Source: Anadara kagoshimensis
Lineage: Eukaryota; Mollusca; Bivalvia; Arcoida; Arcidae
Length of the DNA stretch: 64,000 bases
Reading direction: 5' to 3'
Assembly (NCBI GenBank): GCA_021292105.1
Contig: CM037875.1
Coordinates: 993,152 to 1,057,151, forward strand
The translations under genes and the position numbers were made by a program. The notes beneath the pieces are model-generated. The model made no database searches. It saw nothing but the letters and a program-made list of their open reading frames with translations, and was not told where the DNA came from. Below are positions 12,903-24,787 of the stretch, in pieces (position 1 is the stretch's first letter; each line of letters opens with the position of its first letter).

Positions 12903-14594
12903 TCATGATCTGTACTTAAAAATGGTTACTTCTCCACCATCATTATTACATAACCAGAGCTGCCCTTTAACATCAATACTCAGTCCATGAGGTTCTAGTA
13001 TTCCATGTTGTTCAGTGAGTATGAACTGTATAAATCTACCATTGATGTCTAACTGATGTATTCTGTGGTTCCTAAAATCACTGATCAGTATACATCCAGT
13101 GTTATCACAGGCTATACCAAAACACCAGCCAATAGTGTGAGATGACTGTGAGGAGTCTGGGTAGCTATATCTCTGTTCTCCTTCCTTGTTAACTACAACA
13201 ATAGTAGCAGGATAACTACCATCCACTACAACAACATCACCATTTATATTCTCTGTTACACACAATGGATCTGTAAACAATGGCTGATGTTGTTTGTCGT
13301 TCTGTATAGTTTGTTTTATTTGACCTGTGGTAGTCATCCTTACTACTTTATTATCATCATAAGACTTAAACAGACATACCAGTAAGTCATCCTGTGATGT
13401 AACACATAGACCACATGGACTTGTTAATGGATAGTAATGTTTTATATCTGCTATGTTTACACACTTTCCATCTGGTAGATACTTCTTTATGTATGTACCA
13501 TCCCCCTCTGTAACAAACACCTCTCCCTGTGAAGTAACAGCTACACTACTGATATAGTTATTTAGTTCTATTTTCCTCTTTACATGGCCATGCATATCTA
13601 TCAATACCAGATCTTTACAACCACCACACCAAGCCTCCTTTTCATTGACAGCAGACACTTTATAACATTCTACACCAGAATAGAATTTGTTCACTATCTC
13701 TGTACTGATGGTGTTTACTGCAGTATGGTCATCAGATTTTGGTATTTTTGTCTGATCTTTTTCTTGTTTAGGTGTCTTTTGTGTTGATTTAGTTTCCAGG
13801 GAATTCACAAGTTGACCAAACATTTCCTGTAAGTTTTTGGTGTCATGGCTGACAAATGTTTGTGGGTAGACATGTGTAATGGAAGGTTGGTTTGATGTTG
13901 GTTTCTTGTTTTGGATTTGTTTGTAATTTTTCATGGATTTTAATGTTCTTTCACAAGAGTGAAGAAATTGGTTGTTATCATGAAGTGTTTTTTGTACATC
14001 TTTTTTCTCCTTCTCCTTGAGTTGTAGATCCTGTTGTTTTTGTTTCTGGACTTTATCTACCAGACTGTCTGCTATTTTGTCAGCGTCTGATTTGATTTGA
14101 TTTCTTTGCTTGTTTATCTCATTAATGGTTTCATCTGATATTTCAGTATAATCTTTTACATTGACATCTATTTCTTGCAATGACATCTCTAGTTCTGCTA
14201 TTTGTTGTTTGGTTTCGGCCATGCTTTGTGATATCTCTTCCTGGTACCTGTATAAAGTTGTCTGAAGTTCATCAAAGTTGTGTTTTTTGTGTTTTGTACC
14301 AGAGATACATTTTACACAGACAGCTTCATCACAGTTGGTACAGTACATCCGTATGATTTCTCTCGGATGTGATGTGCATTTGATTGGTTTCCTTTCTTTC
14401 CTGTTACTTTTACTGAGGTTGCTACTTATAACATTGTGATTACGGCTTACCTTGCTCCTTATATGTGCTGTTTTACAACCACTGCACATCTCCTCTCGGC
14501 AATCTTTACAATAAAACTGTGCATCCTCCTCCTGACATAACTCACACTTCTCAATAGCAGCTTGGAAATCCACTCCTGGTATGTATTCAGCCAT
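12903..14594 (-). CDS. TRIM-like protein: two B-boxes, coiled coil, C-terminal propeller; no RING
   Basis: 563 aa. Residues about 17-53 form a B-box1-like zinc module (C17, C20, C29, C32, C37, C40, H44, H53). Residues about 70-112 form a B-box2 with the CTSHPREIIRMYCTNCDE pattern. Residues about 115-215 are a charged Gln/Glu/Lys-rich coiled coil. A Thr/Lys/Pro-rich linker follows, and from about 295 to the end there are NHL-like beta-propeller repeats (SSVAVTSQGEVFVTEGDG, GLCVTSQDDLLVC, GLSIDVKGQLWLC). TRIM proteins use B-box plus coiled coil for dimerisation and the propeller for RNA or protein binding. This one lacks the N-terminal RING, so it is not expected to be an autonomous E3 ligase. 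RING-less TRIM-like genes of this layout are numerous in bivalves and are often discussed as immune or regulatory genes. The coding exon is uninterrupted, and a splice acceptor lies 66 bp upstream of the ATG. The exact family member is not identifiable. Confidence 0.9.
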   Translation of the reverse strand: MAEYIPGVDFQAAIEKCELCQEEDAQFYCKDCREEMCSGCKTAHIRSKVSRNHNVISSNLSKSNRKERKPIKCTSHPREIIRMYCTNCDEAVCVKCISGTKHKKHNFDELQTTLYRYQEEISQSMAETKQQIAELEMSLQEIDVNVKDYTEISDETINEINKQRNQIKSDADKIADSLVDKVQKQKQQDLQLKEKEKKDVQKTLHDNNQFLHSCERTLKSMKNYKQIQNKKPTSNQPSITHVYPQTFVSHDTKNLQEMFGQLVNSLETKSTQKTPKQEKDQTKIPKSDDHTAVNTISTEIVNKFYSGVECYKVSAVNEKEAWCGGCKDLVLIDMHGHVKRKIELNNYISSVAVTSQGEVFVTEGDGTYIKKYLPDGKCVNIADIKHYYPLTSPCGLCVTSQDDLLVCLFKSYDDNKVVRMTTTGQIKQTIQNDKQHQPLFTDPLCVTENINGDVVVVDGSYPATIVVVNKEGEQRYSYPDSSQSSHTIGWCFGIACDNTGCILISDFRNHRIHQLDINGRFIQFILTEQHGILEPHGLSIDVKGQLWLCNNDGGEVTIFKYRS

Positions 14595-14660
14595 TTTAAA
14601 GTCAGAAATTTTGAATGGACTATCACCAACTGGTCACTGTTTGGTCACTTTAATCACAAA

Positions 14661-14680
14661 CTGAAAAAAAACAAAGATGA
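14661..14680 (-). promoter_or_regulatory. Probable 3' splice site upstream of the TRIM-like start codon
   Basis: Read on the minus strand, a T-rich tract ending ttttttttcag is followed by tttgtgattaaag and then the ATG at 14594. This fits a 5' UTR intron with the whole reading frame in the last exon, a common arrangement for such genes. The upstream exon and promoter were not located. Confidence 0.55.
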
Positions 14681-15025
14681 AGATAATAAATATATAAAAT
14701 GAATTGTGATATACATGTACTAGTATCATAAAAAATTGATTCTCATTTGTTAAAAAGCATTTTGATTAGTCAGATTTTTCTGTTATGTTTGCACGAATGG
14801 ATTGGCTCTCAGTGACGTCATCTCATTATGGATGACATACAGAGACATTTGAATTCCTACACCATAGCGTTACTATTTTCTTAATTGATATGGCTATGTT
14901 GTTGCTTAAATAAAGTCCATTTACGATCCTTTAGTCTCTCGGTTTTTCGTAAAATTCTTTAAAACGAAACTTTTTATTTTAAAAGTAAAATCGTACATGT
15001 ATTATACAATTCATGCCGTAATTAA
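14681..15025. other. Non-coding, no recognised element
   Basis: AT-rich sequence between the TRIM-like gene and the next repeat. It may contain the 5' UTR intron of the TRIM-like gene. Nothing specific was recognised. Confidence 0.5.
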
Positions 15026-17077
15026 TTTTTAGCTCACCTGACCGAAGGTCATGTGAGCTTATGGCATAGCGCAGCGTGTGTATGTGCGTGCGTGTGTCGT
15101 GCGTGTGTGCGTGCGTGCGTGCGTGCGTGTGTGCGTCGTTAACACCTATTTTCGACTTCTCCTCTGAAACTACTGGACAGTTTTTAATGAAACTTTGTCA
15201 GAAGTATATATGGGCCGGTGCAATTCAGATTTGTTCGTGGCGTTGCTATGGCTACCATAACTAGGTCAAGGTGACCTAGGGGTGCAAAAATCTTAAAAAA
15301 TCTTCTTCTCCGAAAGAACTAATTGGAGAAAAAATCTGATGTGATATTTGGTTTCTCTAGGGTCTTAAGCCTATAGTTTGTTCATTTTGTAAAATTCGGA
15401 TAAAAAATAAGTTACGCGTTTTTGCGTTTAATTTCGAAAAAATCGTAAAATGGCTTCAAATTGTTATAACTTGACTATTTGACCAGATAATGACATGGGG
15501 TTTTCAGTTTTGACATCTTCTTGTTAGTATCTTCAAAATGAGGTCAAGGTCAATTGTGAAGGTCGTGACCTAATTTTTTTTACCTCTGATTATAATTATT
15601 ATCTCGAAAACTATAAACTTTTTGTATAGGCATGTATATTAGAATGTTGTAGGTATCGATAGAATGATCATTTTGATGTATAGAAAAAGGTCATGGGTTC
15701 AAAGGTCAAGGTCACAGATGCGAAACAATACCGAAATGGTTAATTTTCTCGAAAACTATAAACATTTTGTATAGGCATGTATATTAGAATGTTGTAGGTA
15801 TTGATACAACGATCATTTTGATGTATAGAAAAAGGTCATGGGTTCAAAGGTCAAGGTCACAGATGTGAAACAATACTGAAATGGTTAATTATCTCGAAAA
15901 CTATAAACTTTTTGTATAGGCATGTATATTAGAATGTTGTAGGTATTGATACAACGATCATTTTGATATATAGAAAAGGTCATGGGTTCAAAGGTCAAGG
16001 TCACAGATGCGAAACAATACCGAAATGGTTAATTATCTCGAAAACTATAAACTTTTTATATAGGCATATATATTAGAATGTTGTAGGTATTGATACAACG
16101 ATCATTTTGATGTATAGAAAAAGGTCATGGGTTCAAAGGTCAAGGTCACAGATGCGAAAAAATACCGAAATGGTTATTTATCTCGAAAACTATAAACTTT
16201 TTGTATAGGCATGTATATTAGAATGTTGTAGGTTTTGATACAACGATCATTTTGATGTATAGAAAAAGGTCATGGGTTCAAAGGTCAAGTTCACAGATGC
16301 AAAACAATACTGAAATGGTTAATTATCTCGAAAACTATAAACTTTTTGTACAGACATGTATATTAGAATGTTGTAGGTATTGATACAACGATCATTTTGA
16401 TATAGAAAAGGTCATGGTTCAAAGGTCAAGGTCACATATGCGAAACAATACTGAAATGGTTAATTATCTCGAAGAGTATAAACTTTTCGTATAGGCATGT
16501 ATATTAGAATGTTGTAGGTATTGATACAACGATCATTTTGATGTATAGTAAAAGGTCATGGGTTCAAAGGTCAAGTTTACAGATGCAAAACAATACTGAA
16601 ATGGTTAATTATCTCGAAAACTATAAACTTTTTGTATAGGCATGTATATTAGATTGTTGTAGGTATTGATACAGCAATCATTTTGATGTATAGAAAAAGG
16701 TCATGGGTTTAAAGGTCAAGGTAACATATGCAAAACAATACCAAAATTTTTAATTATCTCGAAAACTATAAACTTTTTGTATAGGCATGTATATTAGAAT
16801 GTTGTAGGTATCGATACAGCGATCATTTTGATGTATAGAAAAAGGTCATGGGTTCAAAGGTCAAGGTCACATGTGAAACAATACTGAAATGGTTAATTAT
16901 CTTGAAAACTGTTAACTTTTTGTATAGGCATGTATATTAGAATGTTGTAGGAATTTATACAATGGTTATCATGATGAAAGAAAAAAGTCATTGGGGTTTA
17001 GTATTTATGTCTTCTTTAAATCTATCAGCTAGCCATTAGTTATCAGGTGAGCGTATCAGGCCCATGGGCCTCTTGTT
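15026..17077 (+). mobile_element. Non-autonomous tandem-core element (pearl/HINE-like), complete copy A
   Basis: The 5' end carries a hairpin (agctcacctgacc, gaa loop, ggtcatgtgagct; 15031-15058), then a GTGC-rich microsatellite (15070-15140). A unique part mentions no gene. About nine tandem units of roughly 148 bp follow (ctcgaaaactataaac, tattagaatgttgtagg, ggtcatgggttcaaagg, ggtcaaggtcac). The 3' end has caggtgagc, the palindrome ggcccatgggcc and tcttgtt at 17077. The 5' gctcacctg is the exact complement of the 3' caggtgagc. This architecture resembles the bivalve 'pearl' elements, which are regarded as Helitron/Helentron-related. I infer the family from structure only. Confidence 0.75.
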
Positions 17078-17444
17078 AATGTTTCTATTCTTAAACTTTT
17101 CTCAGTTTTGCTCCATACTCCGTAAATTTTGGTCAATTTTGAGCAACGGCTATTTTGTCTAAGTCCTACATTTCGGTCGATACCATTTCGGACAGGGAAA
17201 TGCTGAGCTAATTTGCATAAGAAATACTTATCGACAATATGTTGATACGCAATACTACCCATGATTGACAGGACCGGATATTGTTTTCATAAATTTGTTT
17301 ATAAAATTACTTCAAAATTGTTTAAATTTATCAATAGTTATCAATATACATATGGTGTTATAATGCTGCACGTACGAGTATGTCATGTACTAAAAAATTT
17401 GTTCACAAGATTTTTGTACGAAATAGCATTCTTGCCACAATTCG

Positions 17445-17465
17445 CGTGCAAATTATTATTTGAGA

Positions 17466-17511
<46 letters not shown>

Positions 17512-17606
17512 GTACCATAATTCTTACTGAAATTCATTTAAGAAAGGTGATACTTAACCTTGACAAACTTAAAAAAATTCACATGCAAATCATTATTTGA
17601 GACAAT

Positions 17607-17662
<56 letters not shown>

Positions 17663-17665
17663 CCA
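17445..17665. repeat. Duplicated segment carrying two (CT)n microsatellites
   Basis: Two CT runs (about 17470-17508 and 17607-17659) each follow similar flanks (gcaaattattatttgagac and gcaaatcattatttgagac) and precede gtaccat. This indicates a tandem duplication of about 135 bp around a microsatellite. Confidence 0.8.
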
Positions 17666-19755
17666 TTATATTATTCTTAAATGGTAAATTATGGTAACTA
17701 ATTAAACTTATAAATTGTGTGTACGGATGATTAGAAAGACTGCAAGAACTTTGTCAAATCTACTTAATGGTTGGCAAGAACTACCGTATTCATGATCAGG
17801 TGTACACATATTGTAAAAGTCGGTCAACTTTGACTTTAGTAATTTGGTAACCAGGTTATGTATGGCGTATGTTACAAATATTTTTGATCGTTGTAGCAGA
17901 AAATATGAATTAAATAATAAGGATAAATCAACAACAGTGTAGATTTTTAGAGACATTAACTTTAAAAAAGTTTCAGGAAAACTGGTTGTGATATTAATAT
18001 ACACGTGGTTGGGGGTGCCTATCTTCGTAGAATCAAAGAAGATTGTGTAAATGACCCGTAACAGAAACTGATTAGCATATGAAAAACCCTCTCACTCCTG
18101 TTTTTGGTATCGCCGCAAAGGTTAGGAAAATGGCGCTAAAACAATTTACATAGCAATATCGAAGGCGATATTAAAAAGTTTTAATATGAAGTCAAGAGAG
18201 TAGATTAAACACCGGTTACAACGGCCACATTACGGCATAGGCTTGTTTTCACGATGCAAAAAGCTATGATTTTTATTTACACATTAACCACATGAAAAGG
18301 GACAAAAACCAAGAGACTACCGTAATTGGTTGTAAACAGACTTTAGTTGATTTGTTGTTGAAAAATTTCTTACAATTGAATTATAAAAATGAAAATAATT
18401 TTTCATTTTGTTATGGAAGTATGAAAGAATTGGACAATTTGCACACCTAAAATAATTTGCTATGCAAATTATTCAGTGTGCGAAATGTCCATCCTATGAT
18501 GCTGTTTTACCAGAAACTCAACCTTTGGGGGCGGGGAGTGGGGGTGGGGGAGTGTGTGGACACTACCAAGGATATACCTTGGTGTCCTCCATGGATAAAC
18601 AAAGAATAAAGGTAAATTACCATATAAAATAAATAATTACCTTTTGTGGTGTATATTTCATATATTTTAGAAAAGTGTTTGTTGATTAATAAATGTGATT
18701 CAATGTGCAATACACATCCTATGATACCATTATACCAGTAATTCCCAATGTTTTAGGTTCACCATCATTATGCTATATTCAGTTACCAGTTCTCAAAATG
18801 ATATTATTATATGAATTTTTAAAATTGTAGTCAAGAATATTTCGTCCAGCCAGTCAAGATTATTCCACATTTTGTCATGAATTAGTTTTTCAATGACTGC
18901 AAAAATATTGTATAATGATCAGGCGGAATAACTCTTCCAGGTAAATTTCACAAACCTCGTTACCAAGAGCTATTGGTAAAATGTTAATACACGTTTAAAT
19001 AAATGTGATTATTCATGATACACTGCACCCATCCATCCCAATGCTAATGTTCAACTATCTTATCTTATTAATTTAACAAATATTTAATTGGTAAATGCAA
19101 AATAAATAAATAAATAAAAAAAATTTAAAATTATATTTTGGCCCATTATTAGAAAAAAGAATGTATTATTTATATATAATTATAGCAATAGAATACATGT
19201 TTGCATCAGAAAATTTCTCATATTGCAATAACAAACATGTATAAAATCACTTTTACAAAGTTCGCATAATCCATGATGTCTTGGTTTTTTGGTATAATCT
19301 TCCCACGGCAAACTTCAATAGGTAGTTTCTGATTACTATAAATTCACAATAAATTAATATTGCTTAAAGTGGGATCTCGCATACCAGTAATTAAAAGATT
19401 ATCAATAAACATCATGTTTATTGGTAGACCTTTATCATCTGTAATCAAAAGAAGTTACCGTCGAATTTGCAAAAAATGATTGACACGTGTGTGTATAAAT
19501 CATTAGATATGAAGTCTCTATGATACCAGGTAAATGTTATTTCTGTAATTTTAAAAAGATATATTTGACTAAATTAGACTTTAATCATATCAGATTAATT
19601 TGGATGGATATACTGATGGACCGACTTACTGGCTGAATGAAATTAATTTTGAAATTTTAAAAGTATTAAAATATTTATTTTTTTCTTATTTGACTGAATT
19701 ATTCATTTATAATAATTTTTATTGTCTTAAGAGATTATTTCACTTTCATTCTTCT
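17666..19755. other. Non-coding, no recognised gene
   Basis: AT-rich sequence with only short open frames that lack domain-like composition. A G-rich patch (about 18528-18555) and two related short segments near 18490 and 18712 (catcctatgat, accag) suggest old repeats. Confidence 0.5.
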
Positions 19756-19757
19756 CA

Positions 19758-20140
19758 CTTTTTAGCTCACCCGAGCCTAAAGGCTCAGATGAGCTATTGC
19801 TATCTATCACCGTCCGTCGTCCGTCGTGCGTCGTCCGTCGTTCGTCGTCCGTCGTGCGTAAACTTTACATTTTAATCTTCTCCTCCAAAACTACTGGGGC
19901 AAATTTGATAAAACTTGGCAATTATCATGCCTAGGTAACAGCCTTTAAAAATTGTGTTCGGGGTTAGGCCACGCCCAACAAGATGGCCGCCATTACTAAA
20001 CATAGCAAAAAGACAAAAAAATCTTCTTCTCAGAAACCAAAAGGTGCAGGCAAATTTTGATTAGATATTTAGATTCAGCATACCTGGGAACATTAAAATT
20101 GTGTTTTTCATGAATATTGAACGAAAAATAGGTTACGCGT
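19758..20140 (+). mobile_element. 5' fragment of a related tandem-core element (family B)
   Basis: Begins tttttagctcacc with a hairpin (agctcacccgagcc, taaa, ggctcagatgagct), followed by a CCGTCGTCCGTCG microsatellite (19808-19858) and ctactggggcaaattt. The copy stops at gttacgcg around 20140, where another element begins, and its tandem core and 3' end are not seen. Confidence 0.7.
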
Positions 20141-21300
20141 TTTTAGCTCAACTGGCTATAGCCAGCTGAGCTTATGCCATGGTGAAGCGTGTGTCCGTGC
20201 GTCCGTGCGTCCGTGCGTCCGTGCGTGCGTCCGTGCGTAAACTTTAATCTTCTCCTCTGAAACCACTGGGCCAATTGAAACCAAATTTGGTGTGGAAAGT
20301 CCTTAGGTGGAGTAGATTAAAGTTTGTACAAATCAACTTCCTGCGGCATCCAAGATGGCCGCCATTGCTATAAATAGCAAAACCTATAAATGGTTGTTAC
20401 ATGTTTATTTTAGAATCGATTTAGTTCAAATTTGAGATTTAGAAAGTAGATGTCTAGCCATTTAATATATGTAACGGATTTTTCAGTAACTTTTTCTGTT
20501 TGCTCATAATTAGCGGAATATGCAAATTAGATGCTAAATTTAGGCAATTCTTTGAAAATCTTCTTCTCTGAAACCACATACCCAAATGAAGCCAAATTTA
20601 ATGTGGAAAGTCGCTAGGTGGAGTAGATTAAAGTTTGTACAAATCAACTTCCTGCATCATCCAAGATGGCCGCCATTGCTATAAATAGCAAAAACCTATA
20701 AATGGTCGTTACATGTTTATTTTAGAACCGATTTAGTTCAAATTTGAGATTTAGAAAGTATATGTCTAGCCATTTAATATATGTAACGGATTTTTCAGTA
20801 ACTTTTTCTGTTTGCTCATAATTAGCGGAATATGCAAATTAGATGCTAAATTTAGGCAATTCTTTGAAAATCTTCTTCTCTGAAACCACATACCCAAATG
20901 AAGCCAAATTTAATGTGGAAAGTCCCTAGGTGGAGTAGATTAAAGTTTGTACAAATCAATCCTTCCTGCATCATCCAAGATGGCCGCCATTGCTATAAAT
21001 AGCAAAAACCTATAAATGGTCGTTACATGTTTATTTTAGAACCGATTTAGTTCAAATTTGAGATTTAGAAAGTAGATGTCTAGCCATTTAATATATGTAA
21101 CGGATTTTTCAGTAACTTTTTCTGTTTGCTCATAATTAGCGGAATATGCAAATTAGATGCTAAATTTAGGCAATTCTTTGAAACTCTTCTTCTCTGAAAC
21201 CACATACCCAAATGAAGCCAAATTTAATGTGGAAAGTCCCTAGGTGGAGTAGATTAAAGTTTGTACAAATCAACTTTCTGTGTCATCCAAGATGGCCACC
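20141..21300 (+). mobile_element. Tandem-core element (family C) inserted into the previous one; 3' end lost
   Basis: The 5' hairpin is agctcaactggc, tata, gccagctgagct (20145-20171), followed by a GTGCGTCC microsatellite. About three and a half direct repeats of roughly 310 bp follow, recognisable by acttcctgc, catccaagatggccgccatt, gctataaatagc and aaattagatgctaaattt, starting near 20320, 20630, 20945 and 21258. The family's usual 3' palindrome with cttgtt is absent after 21300, so this copy is 3'-truncated or has decayed. Confidence 0.75.
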
Positions 21301-23724
21301 ATTGGCATTACTATAAATAGCAAATACATATAAATGGTCATTAAATGTTTATGTTACATCCAAGATGGCCCCGATTCTATAATTAGAAACACATAAATAG
21401 CCAGTGTGGATTCATTTTTCAGCTGATGATAAATATAACAAGTAATTCCTAAAAATTTGTTTGAATAAAATGTTTTTGTAGTATTACCAGTAATATCTTT
21501 TTCTGATTGATGACTATTTTGTTTCTGTAGGCAAATTGATTTCATTAATATGCAACTTAGACATAGGCAGTGTTAAATAATGACTGATCATGCCAAATTT
21601 TGTTCACAAACAATTTCTTCAGCTGACTTATTTACAACTGGTTTAATTGCCATATGTCCTGTCATTGGAATAAAGCCTATATTTTGTAATTGTAAAAAAA
21701 TATGTTGCAAATTACAATAATAAATATCATGATTCAAGATTTATATCCCTTTATATTGATTACCCTTGTACATAATGGTTAATATGAGTTAATCCTAGTA
21801 TTTAACATAATTACTTCTCATTACTATTAGGCTACTTACCCTTATAATTTGCTTTTATATAAAGATCCTGTCAATCCTGCTAACCAACCTTTTCTTTAGC
21901 CTGTACCACCCAAACAGGAAGTACAGTAGTAGTGTGAAGAAAAGGTAAGAAGTGGCCTCCATTTTGTTTAATCAAAGGGGAAAAAAGAATTATCAGCCTT
22001 TAATGCTATTAAAACTCAACATACTGCACTAAAAATAAATACATTCGGAAATAAATAGACATTCTACAGGATTATAAGCTGTTATTATTGTGAAATTTTT
22101 GTCATAGTAATAGTAATTGTGATTATAAGGTTGACCCCATTTTTGAAGTCATGAAATATTGCATCATTTTAAATAGGGTGAAATGGTTTCATGTCAACTA
22201 TGTTATCAGTATTCAAAATTGTTTGTATTGGCATTAATCCTTTTAATACCTCTTTCTTGATAAGGAGTCTTTTCTGTTACATAATGGCATAATTGCATGC
22301 TAGATAATGTGTATTTGAACAAATCCAAAATGCACATTATGATTATCAAAAAGTCATGGAATAAATAGTACACAAAACTTCAATACCTAACAGTGATAAC
22401 AGAACTACAAAATATACAAGACAGAATACAGTTTATTCAGTTACTATATTTCATCATTTTCAATGATGCAGTATGTCAAACACATCGAATCATAGAGACA
22501 CATAAACCTACAAATACATAAAATAAACTTGCATAACTATATAGTCAGTACACAATCACTCTTTCAAGAAATATGACATGATACCTGACAACATTATAAT
22601 TACAATGAAATCAATTTCAACACTCATCAGAACAAATTGTGTTGATAGCTCACATTTTGATTTAGTTGATATAATACCTTTGCAGGTTTTATGTGAATAA
22701 AAATATTTACTTTGACAAACTCCTCTGCACTGTTTGAAATCCTAAATTATAATGCCTGTATTTCACCCATGGCAGGAATAGGTGAGCAAGTGCCCAGCAT
22801 GCAATGTGAATGTCAAGGTCATGGTCAACTGTCACGATTACATGATAAAAACATAAACAAATGCACATGATTTACAAAAACAAATACACAAACATCTTAA
22901 TTTTACCTGGCTACAATAGTAATAAGCAGATATTAAGAGTGAAGCTTCACCTTGGATAAATTATCATGTATTTTAGTATTAGAAATGAGTTTATAGACCA
23001 TATTTATGAAACCATTTCATGAAAATAGGAAACATATAGACACAAGAGGTAATTTGAATTGGAGACATGTCTATACTAATTATAATGATAATAAAAGTTA
23101 TATAACATTTAAGGGAATGTTTCGTTTTCCCATATAATTTTGGACTTCATTTTTCTGTCACCTGCAAGAATTCCAGGGAACGTATAGGAATCACTACAGC
23201 GTAGTCAGCTGCAGTGGTGGCGGTGCTAGTGTCGAAGTTTGGTTTTCCAGATAATTACTAATTAGATTTTGATTTTTACCCACAAATCTGGTTTTAAGTT
23301 CAATGCTTAATTAAATTTATGCATAATTGATGAGGATACTGCATTTTGATTGGTTGATCATTTCCAGAAGATAACTCGTGCTGTATTTATTGAATTTAAA
23401 TGAAACTTGGTCGGAATTCAAGTTCAGTATTGTATTTTCTCAAACGATTTGACCTTATATATCAATAACTCAATATGTCACAATATTTCAAATAAGATTG
23501 TTCAATGTAACTCCCACTCCCATTCTTTATCAAGGTGCCAAGTAGTGAATAGTTGTGCCTCATTGAATACCGGAAAGCTTCTGATGGTAAATCACAAGGT
23601 GGCCACCAACAATGGCCATCTTGAATTATTGTTTTCCTATTTGTCTAAAACTACTGAAGGGATTTCAACTAAAGTAGGTATTCAAACTGCTGATGGTTTC
23701 CTGTTGTGACTCAATGTATTTTGG
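21301..23724. other. Non-coding; scattered repeat remnants
   Basis: There is no gene-like reading frame. Short remnants of the tandem-core families are visible (tcaaggtcatggtc at about 22812; caaggtggccaccaacaatgg at about 23598). The rest is unassigned AT-rich sequence. Confidence 0.5.
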
Positions 23725-23950
23725 AGGAACTTTAGTGGCTTAGTCATTTAAAAAACAGGCTTACAGATTACAGTGCTTCTCACCGCCTAGGTTCAGATCC
23801 GACTAGAGCAGGCTCAAGTGCGAGAAAATTTTTCAAATCGCTTGCAGAAGGTTAGTGGTTTTCTCCAGGCACTCAGGTTTCCTTTTCTATCCAAGTGAAA
23901 TAATCTTGAATGCCAACCTCGTATACCGACGTCGTTTCTTAGAACGGATT
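23725..23950 (+). mobile_element. SINE-like element with tRNA-like head and conserved central domain
   Basis: An A-box-like tggcttagtc (about 23737) and a B-box-like ggttcagatccgac (23790-23804) sit about 50 bp apart, as in a tRNA-derived SINE head. Downstream, gtggttttctccaggcactc (23851-23870) followed by aggtttcc matches the type of central domain shared by many invertebrate SINEs. No clear poly-A or simple-repeat tail is preserved. The assignment rests on motif order only. Confidence 0.6.
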
Positions 23951-24787
23951 TCCCATCTATTTATTGCACCCGTTATAATGCCAAATTCGCATATCGCCAT
24001 CCGCCACCCGTGTAATAGAACAGACCGGTATTTATGAATAATATTACCCCCAATAATATTGCCAAATGAGTGTAACGCTTGACTGACTACAGAAATATCC
24101 TACATTGTATTGATAACGCTGAATATTGTCAGTGCCTTTTTGAATATGCATACATCTAACGCTTGGTAGAACACCGACTAGTTATACAACTTGATGACTT
24201 AATCCATGCAATATCACATGATTAATATGAAAAAACGTGTTTTAGTTGTAAATAAAACTCGCTCACTGATTTTTTATTTCTTATTTTTTCTGTCATTGTT
24301 GAAATGGATACTCCAAACAGAAAACGTTTGATTCTTGACTCCAATCAAAAGTTGAAAATTTTTGAATTTTCTACAAAAAATCCATCTTCTTTATTCAATT
24401 TTCAATTTGTATGATATTGTGTATTTAGTCATTTCCGGCAGAAATAAAAAACATGTTTTCAACGATTATTTACTTTATTATCATTAAATAAGGTAATATT
24501 TTACAACAATATTTGTTTAAATTAGTACTAAAGAAATTCAGCAATGGAAATATTAAGGAGTAGCGACAGGAACACTGTTTTTTAACCTAATTTGCTGTTA
24601 TGGTGTCGGCATGTACATACATGCAGACAATGTGACTTTGGGCTGGGGGATTTTGTTTTTGGTCCGAGTTCGATATAACGCTAAAATCTGTCTGAACCGA
24701 AGGTGGCATTATATCGAGGTTGTACTGTATCTTGAATATTTAAAATTTGTCATTATATAAAAGTATTTTTCAAATGTTTGTAGTAGA
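23951..24787. other. Helitron upstream region with an inverted-repeat remnant
   Basis: No gene is evident. At 24671-24716 cgatataacgc and gcattatatcg form an inverted pair followed by aggttgtactgt, resembling the end of a short DNA transposon. I could not fix the 5' end of the Helitron in this stretch. Confidence 0.4.

Noticed and set aside
15076..15264. Cys/Val-rich ORF at a GTGC repeat
   Set aside because: It is a translation of the microsatellite at the 5' end of the repeat element.
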